Of a DNA stretch of 20,599 nt, positions 14,854 to 20,599 are shown piece by piece (position 1 is the stretch's first letter; each line of letters opens with the position of its first letter). Source of the stretch: DSFT01 sp032249175. Its GTDB lineage: Bacteria; Hydrothermota; Hydrothermia; LBFQ01; DSFT01. The notes beneath the pieces were generated by a model, which saw nothing but the letters and a program-made list of their open reading frames with translations, made no database searches and was not told where the DNA came from. The position numbers and the translations under genes are program-made. The stretch lies in contig JAVVGK010000016.1 in NCBI GenBank assembly GCA_032249175.1, positions 1 through 20,599 on the forward strand, in the 5' to 3' direction.

Positions 14854-15486
14854 ATGAAATTATTTTTTATTCACGGGGCTGGTGGCTCACATTTAAATTG
14901 GCTTTTAATTACAAGAGAATTAAAAAATTTTGAAATAATAAATGTTGATTTACCAAAAGCAAATAGTATTGAGAGTTATGCGAATTATTTTAAAAGTTAT
15001 TTTAATTCAAATGTAATAATAATTGGGCATTCTATGGGTGGTTTGGTAGGTTATTATTTTACAACAATTTTTGATAATGTTCAAGCACTTATTTTAGTAA
15101 ATAGTGCTATTTTTGAAAAATTCAATTTAAATTTTGATAAAGAAGAAATTTGTGAAAAATTATATTATTCCCAAAGGCTTATTACTGATTGTAAAAAAAG
15201 AGATTACTTAATGTTTAAAAATTTGGATGTTTTAAAAAATCATATTGAAATTTTAAATAAGTTTAATCCATTTAAGTATTTGGAAACATTTAAAAGGAAA
15301 AAATTATTATGTTTTCACATAATTGGAAAAAATGATAAACTTATTGATATTGAAAATTTAATAAAAACAAGTGAAATTTTAAATTGTAAAAATTACTTTA
15401 TTGAGGAATGTGGTCATATGCCACATATTGAGAAACCAAAAGAGTTTTTAGAGATTCTCAAAAATATCCTTATAAATATCAATTAA
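14854..15486 (+). CDS. Alpha/beta-fold hydrolase
   Basis: A 210-residue single-domain hydrolase with no signal, probably cytoplasmic. FFIHGAGGSHLNW (4-16) supplies the oxyanion-hole HG motif, GHSMGG (58-63) the nucleophile elbow with Ser60, Asp161 in IIGKNDKLID is the likely acid, and His188 in ECGHMPHIEKP the likely base. The lid region is short (about 88-140) and lysine-rich. Substrate could be an ester or a small acyl compound; the sequence does not say. The ATG follows the stop TAA of the membrane protein directly, with no Shine-Dalgarno, suggesting reinitiation. The last 39 bases overlap the 3' end of radA on the other strand. Confidence 0.92.
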   Translation: MKLFFIHGAGGSHLNWLLITRELKNFEIINVDLPKANSIESYANYFKSYFNSNVIIIGHSMGGLVGYYFTTIFDNVQALILVNSAIFEKFNLNFDKEEICEKLYYSQRLITDCKKRDYLMFKNLDVLKNHIEILNKFNPFKYLETFKRKKLLCFHIIGKNDKLIDIENLIKTSEILNCKNYFIEECGHMPHIEKPKEFLEILKNILININ

Positions 15487-16704
15487 TGTTTTTTTATTTT
15501 CATAAACTTCAAAGCCAATTCTTTTTGCTTCAGATTTCCTTAAATCCATTAGAAAAACTTTATGAATATCACCTGTTAAACCTATCTCACCAATATAAAC
15601 TAATTTTGGATTTAACGGAAAATTCTTATATCCAGAAATTATAGAAAGAGCAACAGCTAAATCAATAGCTTGGTCTGAAACTTTAATTCCTCCAACGATA
15701 TTTATATGAATATCATAATTTCTTAATTTTATATTTAAAAATTTTTCAATTACTGCCAAAATCATATTTAATCTCCTAATATCATATCCTGTTGAATTTC
15801 TTATTGGTGTAGGATAATAAGTTTTTACTATTAAACTTTGAACTTCTACAATTAGTGGTCTTAAACCTTCTAAAATGATACTTCTTGATATTGAAGGTTT
15901 AGCATAATTTATATCAGAGATGAAATAATTTTCAGGCTTATTAACTTCTTTTAATCCTTTATAAGTCATTTCAAAAATCCCAATTTCGTTTGTAGGTCCA
16001 AAACGATTTTTATAACTTCTTAAAATTCTTAAATTTGCCTCATTAGTTTCCATATATAATACCACATCTACAATATGCTCAAGTAATTTTGGTCCTGATA
16101 TTTCTCCTTCCTTTGTAATATGAGCAATTATTAGAATTGCTGTATTTCTTGATTTTGAAAATTTAAGTAATTTATAAGCACATGTTTTTATTTGTGAAAC
16201 ACTGCCAGGACTTGAAGGAACATCTTCTGAATATAATGTTTGTATTGAATCAACAATAATTAAATCAAAATTTTCATTTAAATTATTTAAAATTTTATCT
16301 AAATTACTTTCACAAACAATATAAACATTATCATTATTTACGCCAATTCTTTTAGCTCTTGATAGAACCTGATTTAATGATTCTTCTGAACTAATATATA
16401 ATGATTTAAATTTACTTGCCAATTGTAAAGCAATAGTTGATTTTCCAACACCCGGATCACCACCCATCAAAATTAAAGAACCTTTTAAAATACCACCACC
16501 AACAACCCTATCAAACTCATTTATATTTGAGATAAGTCTTTCTTCTTTAATATATTCTAAATCCTTTAATTTTTTAATTTCAACATTTTGATTATTCTCA
16601 ATTTTAAATTCGTTTTCATTAACAAAAGTTTCCCATTCTTGACAATTTGGGCATTTTCCAAGCCACTTTAATGATTTATATCCACAATTTGAGCAGACGA
16701 ACAT
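15448..16704 (-). CDS. radA: DNA repair protein RadA (Sms)
   Basis: RecA-like hexameric ATPase that helps recombination-intermediate branch migration. At 418 residues it is somewhat shorter than the usual 450 or so. The N-terminal zinc finger has Cys4, Cys7, Cys18, Cys21 (CSNCGYKSLKWLGKCPNC). Then come Walker A GGDPGVGKST at 81-90, Walker B FDLIIVDSIQT at 146-156, SQIKTCAYKLLK at 170-181, the RadA-specific KNRFG at 232-236, and a Lon-protease-like C-terminal domain (about 265-418, GGIKVSDQAIDLAVALSIIS at 338-357) that lacks protease catalysis in this family. The start lies inside the YopX-family gene; no Shine-Dalgarno or motif is seen, so translation is probably coupled. The 3' end overlaps the hydrolase convergently. 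Confidence 0.96.
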   Translation of the reverse strand: MFVCSNCGYKSLKWLGKCPNCQEWETFVNENEFKIENNQNVEIKKLKDLEYIKEERLISNINEFDRVVGGGILKGSLILMGGDPGVGKSTIALQLASKFKSLYISSEESLNQVLSRAKRIGVNNDNVYIVCESNLDKILNNLNENFDLIIVDSIQTLYSEDVPSSPGSVSQIKTCAYKLLKFSKSRNTAILIIAHITKEGEISGPKLLEHIVDVVLYMETNEANLRILRSYKNRFGPTNEIGIFEMTYKGLKEVNKPENYFISDINYAKPSISRSIILEGLRPLIVEVQSLIVKTYYPTPIRNSTGYDIRRLNMILAVIEKFLNIKLRNYDIHINIVGGIKVSDQAIDLAVALSIISGYKNFPLNPKLVYIGEIGLTGDIHKVFLMDLRKSEAKRIGFEVYENKKTLIDIYKDIFENL

Positions 16705-17168
16705 AGTAGTTCAGGATTTTCGTATATATTACCAATGACAATAGTATCTTCTGGGGAAATTAAATCTTCTCCTTCATATCCAAAGCTTTCATGTTCTAAC
16801 CAATATCTATCTCCTTCTTCAAACCTATATTTTACTAAATCTCTAAATATCCAATATTCGCCATTAGTGTATTCATCATCCTTTATTTTCTTGTGCCAAA
16901 TTTTAAGATAAGCCCAGTCCTCATAATATCCATTTATTACAACAGATGTAACATAACCTTCCCATTCCACAATGTCATTTTCGTATATTTCTCTGCCATT
17001 TTTATCCTTTAATCCTATGTGAAAGTTAATTTCATATTCAAAATCAACAGGTTGTATTTTACCATCTTTAACATAATATAATTTCTTATTACTATCAATA
17101 ACGAATTCGTTATTTTGAGGATAAATTATGATTTTATCTCTTTTATTCCAAATTCTAAATTTTATCAT
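16668..17168 (-). CDS. YopX-family protein overlapping radA
   Basis: A 166-residue protein of the YopX family, usually encoded by phages and plasmids; molecular function unknown. The start is put at ATG 17168, giving MIKFRIWNKRDK, the standard YopX opening, directly after the motif CCTTAAAATTATC. A TTG further up (17204) would add 12 residues that contain the promoter. The signature GLKDKNGREIYENDIV is at 52-67 and the C-terminal IGNIYENPELL at 145-155, where the family normally ends. The remaining 11 residues (CSSAQIVDINH) are encoded by the radA start region read in another frame. The gene therefore runs into radA. Most likely a former mobile-element gene captured upstream of radA, or a host-adapted member. 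Confidence 0.87.
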   Translation of the reverse strand: MIKFRIWNKRDKIIIYPQNNEFVIDSNKKLYYVKDGKIQPVDFEYEINFHIGLKDKNGREIYENDIVEWEGYVTSVVINGYYEDWAYLKIWHKKIKDDEYTNGEYWIFRDLVKYRFEEGDRYWLEHESFGYEGEDLISPEDTIVIGNIYENPELLCSSAQIVDINH

Positions 17169-17170
17169 TT

Positions 17171-17184
17171 TGATAATTTTAAGG
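17171..17184 (-). promoter_or_regulatory. Promoter motif of the YopX-radA operon
   Basis: Minus-strand CCTTAAAATTATCA, ending two bases before ATG 17168. It is placed back to back with the plus-strand motif at 17190, leaving only five bases between the two. Confidence 0.5.
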
Positions 17185-17189
17185 CATAT

Positions 17190-17202
17190 CTTTAAAATTT
17201 TC
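17190..17202 (+). promoter_or_regulatory. Promoter motif of the UDP-GlcNAc 2-epimerase gene
   Basis: CTTTAAAATTTTC lies ten bases before ATG 17213, the longest motif-to-start spacing in the window together with nadC and 20587. A short leader of several bases is possible. No Shine-Dalgarno. Confidence 0.55.
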
Positions 17203-17212
17203 AATTTATTTT

Positions 17213-18289
17213 ATGGTTATTCTAATTGGAACAAAAGGACAATTAATTAAAATGGCAGGAGTGATGTTGGAACTAAAAAGAAGAAGTATAGATTACTTAT
17301 ATGTTCAAACTGATCAACAACCATCCTTTAACAGAGTACTTGAAGAAAAATTTGGGTTAAAAAATCCAGACTTAAATTTAAGAAATGAGCAAAAGGATTT
17401 AAAAAATATATATGAAATTCCAATTTTTATTTTAAAAGTTTTAATTAATGCTTTTAAGAATAGAAACAAAATTAAAAAATATAAAATTCTGATAACGCAG
17501 GGTGATACAATATCAACACTTTTAGCGGTAATAATAGGTAAATTATTTAATATGAAAGTGGCACATATTGAATCAGGTTTAAGGTCATTTAATATATTTC
17601 ATCCATTCCCAGAAGAATTGGTTAGAATTATTTCTGTTCATTTTTCTGATATTCTATTTCCTCCATCTGATTGGGCTAAAGGTAATCTAAAAAAGTACGA
17701 AGGGAAAAAAATAATTGTTAATACTTTTCAAAATACAGTTTATGACGCACTTTGTGAATTTGTAAGTCCAAAAGAAGATGACCCAAGAAATTCTAATTAT
17801 ATTGTATCTGCAATCCATAGGCAAGAAACAATTTATAATAAAGAGCGATTTAAAAAATGTATTGAAGTTATAATTAATGCTTCAAAACTAAAAAAAGTAA
17901 AATATATCATCCACAAACCAAGTGAAGCTCAATTAAGAAAATTTAAATTATATGATATTATAAAAAATAACAAAAACATTGAAATTATGGGCTATTTGGA
18001 TTATATAACTTTTATGAATCTTGTAAGAGATAGTGCTTTTGTGATAACAGATGGTGGAGGACTTCAAGAAGAGACATATTATCTAAATGTCCCTTGTTTG
18101 CTATTAAGAGAAAGAACAGAAAGAGAAGTAGGTTTAGGTGAAACAGCATTTCTTTCAGAGCTTAAAGATGAGAAAATAAACTATTTCTTTGAAAATTATT
18201 ATAATTTTAGAAGAAAAAATGAATTTAAACGATATTATCCAAGCAAAATTATTGTTGATACCTTAATTGATTACTTAAAATCAATCTAA
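17213..18289 (+). CDS. wecB: UDP-N-acetylglucosamine 2-epimerase family protein
   Basis: Interconverts UDP-GlcNAc and UDP-ManNAc for surface polysaccharide. The 358-residue GT-B-fold protein shows GTKGQLIKMAGV at 6-17 (in place of the common GTRPExxK), QGDTISTLLA at 96-105 with Asp98, HIESGLRSFNIFHPFPEE at 118-135 with Glu120 and Glu134, AIHRQETI at 200-207 with His202 and Glu205, and DGGGLQEETYYLNVPCLLLR at 280-299 (the usual SGGIQEE motif has GG-G-LQEE here). The GTKGQ variant marks a distinct subfamily and could mean a different sugar. It is convergent with galE, overlapping by nine bases. No hydrolysing-type domain is fused. Confidence 0.88.
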   Translation: MVILIGTKGQLIKMAGVMLELKRRSIDYLYVQTDQQPSFNRVLEEKFGLKNPDLNLRNEQKDLKNIYEIPIFILKVLINAFKNRNKIKKYKILITQGDTISTLLAVIIGKLFNMKVAHIESGLRSFNIFHPFPEELVRIISVHFSDILFPPSDWAKGNLKKYEGKKIIVNTFQNTVYDALCEFVSPKEDDPRNSNYIVSAIHRQETIYNKERFKKCIEVIINASKLKKVKYIIHKPSEAQLRKFKLYDIIKNNKNIEIMGYLDYITFMNLVRDSAFVITDGGGLQEETYYLNVPCLLLRERTEREVGLGETAFLSELKDEKINYFFENYYNFRRKNEFKRYYPSKIIVDTLIDYLKSI

Positions 18290-19261
18290 ATTATTTTCAA
18301 TCCTATACTTTTCCCAATTATAGGCAGTTCTTAAAATAATTTCCATATCATCATATTTTGGACTAAACCCAAGAACTGATTTTATTTTTCTATTATCACT
18401 TATTAAAATAGCAGGATCTCCTTCTCTTCTTGGAGCAAAACTATATTTAAAAGGTTTTAAAATGTTATTTGCCAATTCAACAACTTCAAGAACACTATAT
18501 CCCTTACCATAACCCAAGTTAAATATATCACTTTTCTTTGTTTCTATAACATATTCAAGTGCTAATTTGTGTAGTTCTGCTAAATCAACAACATGGATGA
18601 AATCTCTTATTGCTGTTCCATCTTTTGTAGGATAATCACTGCCATATATTTTTAATTCCTCGTAAAATCCAAAAATTGTTTTAATAATTCTTGAAATTAA
18701 ATGTTGAGGATCTTTTTTGTGTTGTCCAAGTTTTCCATCAAGACTTGCTCCTGCAGCATTAAAATATCTTAAAATAATATATTCAAAATCATAAACATTC
18801 TTTAAGTCCATTATTGCTTTTTCAAAGAAAAATTTAGACCATCCATATGGATTAATTGGCTCAATTGGATGATTTTCATCAACAGGAATATATTTAGGAT
18901 TACCATAAACAGCACATGTTGATGAAAAGATAAAAAATTTTAGTTTTCTTTCTAAAAAGAATTTTAACATCTTTAAAGATTTATAGAAATTATTTTCATA
19001 ATACTTAAAGGGATTTTTAACAGACTCAGGAACAACAACATAAGCAGCACAGTGAATAATAACATCAACTTTAAAATTCTCATAAATATCACCTAAAATT
19101 TTTTCATCTGAAATATCACCTATAACTAATGGACAATCATTAACAGCCCATCTATGACCTTCTTCAAGAGAATCAATAACAAGTAAATTAAATTTATTTT
19201 TTAATGCCTTGATTATAAAACTACCTATGTATCCAGCACCTCCTGTTATTAGAACATTCAT
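18281..19261 (-). CDS. galE: UDP-glucose 4-epimerase
   Basis: NAD-dependent interconversion of UDP-glucose and UDP-galactose, an extended short-chain dehydrogenase; here probably for envelope glycans or galactose use. The 326-residue protein has the nucleotide motif TGGAGYIGS at 6-14, VIDSLEEGHRWAV at 28-40, catalytic S-T-C-A-V-Y-G at 114-120, YGWSK with Tyr139 and Lys143, RYFNAAGA at 165-172, and TAIRDFIHVVDLAELH at 216-231, all expected of GalE. Its ATG overlaps the dat stop (ATGA), so both form one unit. The weak AAGAGGG upstream is the only ribosome-site-like sequence. The 3' end overlaps the plus-strand epimerase gene by nine bases and no terminator is seen. Confidence 0.95.
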   Translation of the reverse strand: MNVLITGGAGYIGSFIIKALKNKFNLLVIDSLEEGHRWAVNDCPLVIGDISDEKILGDIYENFKVDVIIHCAAYVVVPESVKNPFKYYENNFYKSLKMLKFFLERKLKFFIFSSTCAVYGNPKYIPVDENHPIEPINPYGWSKFFFEKAIMDLKNVYDFEYIILRYFNAAGASLDGKLGQHKKDPQHLISRIIKTIFGFYEELKIYGSDYPTKDGTAIRDFIHVVDLAELHKLALEYVIETKKSDIFNLGYGKGYSVLEVVELANNILKPFKYSFAPRREGDPAILISDNRKIKSVLGFSPKYDDMEIILRTAYNWEKYRIENNLD

Positions 19262-20079
19262 AATGCCCTCTTAATAAATTCATTATATATTTTGATTGTT
19301 CTTTCTCCAATAGCAAAATAATAATTGTCAATACTATTTATAGGTAAAACTTCTGCGGTTGTACTTGTTATAAAGCATTCTTGAATTTTTTCAATTTCAT
19401 TTATGTATATCGGTCTTTCAATAACTTCAAAATTTAGGCTTTTGGCTATTTTTATAATTTCACTTCTTGTAATACCTGCCAAAATTTCATTAGTTAATGG
19501 ATGAGTTATTAATTTATCATTTATAAATGCAAAAAATGAACTTGAAGCACATTCTGTAATTTTGCCATTTTTTATAAATAATGCTTCAAATCCGCCTTTA
19601 CTTTTTGAGAATTGTTTGGCAAGAACATTAGGAAGTAAATTTAAACTCTTAATATAACATCTTTCCCATCTAATATCAGGATAAGTAAATAATTTAGCAC
19701 CCTTAAATCTAAAATCATCTTCAATTCTTTTAAATTCTCTAAAAATTATAAAAAAATTCGGTTTTATATAACTTGGAGGAAATTCATGAATTCTTTCATA
19801 AGAGCCTCTTGAAAGTTGAATATATATTTTTAAATTTGGTTTTTTAATTTTTTTTATTCCTTCATTTACAATTTCCTTAATTTCATCTTTATTGTAAGGA
19901 ATTCTTAAAAAAATTTCATTAGCACTATAAAATAATCTATTTATATGCTCATCTAATTTAAATGGCTTAAAGTTATAAGTAATAATTACCTCATAAACTC
20001 CATCACCAAAATTTACACTTCTCTCTTCTAATGGTAAGTAGGCAGAATTTGTAAATTCATTATTAAAGAAATAAAGCAT
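19258..20079 (-). CDS. dat: D-amino-acid (D-alanine) aminotransferase, class IV
   Basis: PLP-dependent fold-type IV transaminase that makes D-amino acids such as D-glutamate from D-alanine for peptidoglycan. The 273-residue protein closely follows Bacillus-type D-alanine aminotransferase: NFGDGVYEVI at 23-32, the carboxylate-trap pattern RGSYERIHEFP at 91-101 with Arg96 and His98, DIRWERCYIKSLNLLPNVLA at 135-154 with the Schiff-base Lys144, TECASSSFFAF at 175-185 with Glu176, THPLTNEILAGITR at 192-205, and FITSTTAEVLPI at 236-247. Branched-chain aminotransferase is the alternative but its RxxR pattern is absent. It is the first gene of dat-galE, preceded by the CTTTAAACTTTTC motif. Confidence 0.87.
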   Translation of the reverse strand: MLYFFNNEFTNSAYLPLEERSVNFGDGVYEVIITYNFKPFKLDEHINRLFYSANEIFLRIPYNKDEIKEIVNEGIKKIKKPNLKIYIQLSRGSYERIHEFPPSYIKPNFFIIFREFKRIEDDFRFKGAKLFTYPDIRWERCYIKSLNLLPNVLAKQFSKSKGGFEALFIKNGKITECASSSFFAFINDKLITHPLTNEILAGITRSEIIKIAKSLNFEVIERPIYINEIEKIQECFITSTTAEVLPINSIDNYYFAIGERTIKIYNEFIKRAL

Positions 20080-20082
20080 TAT

Positions 20083-20096
20083 TGAAAAGTTTAAAG
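20083..20096 (-). promoter_or_regulatory. Promoter motif of the dat-galE operon
   Basis: Minus-strand CTTTAAACTTTTCA ends three bases before ATG 20079, a variant with C for A in the hexamer tail. No Shine-Dalgarno is seen. Confidence 0.5.
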
Positions 20097-20109
20097 TTTA
20101 AAAAGTAGT

Positions 20110-20131
20110 TTGCTTAATAAATGGTATCAGG
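20110..20131 (+). repeat. Possible partial (left-end) remnant of the G-rich repeat
   Basis: TTGCTTAATAAATGGTATCA resembles the left end of the full copies (GCTTTGTCCAATAAATGGTGTTA) with the GTCC block deleted. The following bases to 20157 do not match clearly. Short similarity, so low confidence. Confidence 0.35.
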
Positions 20132-20157
20132 TTTTTTCTCGGTAGTGGCAGAATTTT

Positions 20158-20336
20158 GTTTTGTCCAATAAATAATGTTAAGTGATTGATAATCAATAAG
20201 TTATAAAAAATTCTCTAAAACTATTGATTTAATGGGGGGAATTTAAGGGGGGCGAAGTTCATAAGCCGTAGGCTTAAATATAGGGTGGGTGGGAAAACAA
20301 AGAAATAATCTACATTTTAGAATTACTAGACAAAGC
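20158..20336 (+). repeat. Full copy C of the G-rich intergenic repeat
   Basis: A 179-bp copy starting GTTTTGTCCAATAA and ending TTACTAGACAAAGC. It has GGGGGG at 20234-20239 and 20247-20252, the hairpin AAGCC-GTA-GGCTT, and GGGTGGGTGGG at 20283-20293. It is followed by AATTTAAAAAT, the 11-base junction to copy D. Compared with copy B the left body has diverged while the right 60 bases are nearly the same. Confidence 0.85.
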
Positions 20337-20347
20337 AATTTAAAAAT

Positions 20348-20546
20348 GCTTTGTCCAATAAATGGTGTTAAGTGGTTGATAATCAATAATTTATGAAAAT
20401 TTTAGGAAATTATAGATTTTATCGAGGGTTTAATGGGGGGCGAAGCCCCCTTGCCGAAAAATGGGTATTTTAAAGCCGTAGGCTTATTTTTAGGGCGGGT
20501 GGGAAAATAAAGTAATAATGGTAATTTCAGAATTATTGGACAAGGC
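20348..20546 (+). repeat. Full copy D of the G-rich intergenic repeat
   Basis: A 199-bp copy starting GCTTTGTCCAATAA and ending TTATTGGACAAGGC (13 of 14 inverted matches). Compared with copies B and C it carries about 20 extra bases, giving a second hairpin GGGGGC-GAA-GCCCCC near 20435-20449. The shared hairpin AAAGCC-GTA-GGCTTA and GGGCGGGTGGG at 20493-20503 follow. It is flanked by AATTTAAAAAT and AATTTAAAAAA. With copy C it fills the 507-bp region between dat and the next gene; no coding sequence is visible there. Confidence 0.85.
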
Positions 20547-20565
20547 AATTTAAAAAATATCTAAA

Positions 20566-20578
20566 CCTTTAAAATTTC
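20566..20578 (+). promoter_or_regulatory. Promoter motif of the gene starting at 20587
   Basis: CCTTTAAAATTTC ends eight bases before the ATG at 20587, immediately downstream of repeat copy D, the same arrangement as copy B and etfB. Confidence 0.5.
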
Positions 20579-20586
20579 AAAAATTA

Positions 20587-20599
20587 ATGAGAATCCTTT
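20587..20599 (+). CDS. Start of a gene running off the window
   Basis: Only ATG AGA ATC CTT T is visible (M-R-I-L). It is called because it follows a promoter motif of the same kind and spacing as other first genes here. The product cannot be named. Confidence 0.4.

Noticed and set aside
17169..17204. TTG start extending the YopX protein by 12 residues
   Set aside because: The extension would contain the promoter box, and YopX proteins normally start at the M-I-K-F-R-I-W region.
19258..20079. Branched-chain aminotransferase (ilvE) or pabC
   Set aside because: The RGxxxRxHxFP and DIRWxRCxIKSLNLL patterns fit D-amino-acid aminotransferase better.
20158..20546. Tandem repeats considered as a CRISPR array
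   Set aside because: Only two units of about 180-200 bp with related interiors and no short regular repeats with unique spacers; no cas genes are near.

Overview
This is an AT-rich bacterial chromosome segment (by eye well under one third G+C) with tightly packed genes, no rRNA, tRNA or CRISPR, and no complete transposase gene. The gene content indicates a diderm (outer-membrane) bacterium: an LptF/LptG-type permease, a SurA-like periplasmic foldase, and secreted proteins ending in a Por/T9SS-like sorting tail. The low G+C, the sorting tails on beta-rich secreted proteins and the compact, apparently leaderless genes resemble candidate lineages such as WOR-3 / Hydrothermae. That assignment is inference only; no marker gene here settles it.

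Layout. 43-876 (-) is nadC. 877-1179 is a divergent intergenic region holding one full and one partial copy of a G-rich repeat. 1180-4660 (+) is etfB-etfA followed by a secreted adhesin-like protein, closed by a terminator. 4822-6881 (+) is a second secreted protein (FG-GAP/beta-propeller type) plus a small exported protein, also closed by a terminator. 6935-14053 (-) is a run of eight genes: a DUF2892 small membrane protein, a DedA protein, an FHA-TPR membrane protein, its TPR paralogue, an LptF/LptG permease, tlyA, transaldolase and a SurA-like foldase, with internal promoter motifs before the FHA gene and the transaldolase. 14137-15486 (+) is a polytopic membrane protein and an alpha/beta hydrolase. 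15448-17168 (-) is a YopX-family gene overlapping radA. 17213-18289 (+) is a UDP-GlcNAc 2-epimerase. 18281-20079 (-) is dat-galE. 20080-20586 carries two tandem full copies of the same G-rich repeat, and a new gene begins at 20587.

How it works together. Envelope biology is the main theme: sugar-nucleotide epimerases, a D-amino-acid transaminase, an LPS-transport permease, a foldase, DedA, and two large exported proteins. The Etf pair, nadC, transaldolase, tlyA and radA are housekeeping.

The most interesting signals are outside ordinary gene calls: (i) a 176-199 bp intergenic repeat with inverted ends, GNA-loop hairpins and a conserved GGGYGGGTGGG run; (ii) a consensus close to CTTTAAAATTTTCAA a few bases before twelve start codons that lack a Shine-Dalgarno, suggesting leaderless transcripts for first genes while internal genes often use GGAGG; (iii) very short, uncharged signal peptides whose starts are fixed by in-frame stops in three of four cases; (iv) a YopX gene running into radA; (v) a pair of TPR paralogues, one with two FHA-like modules.
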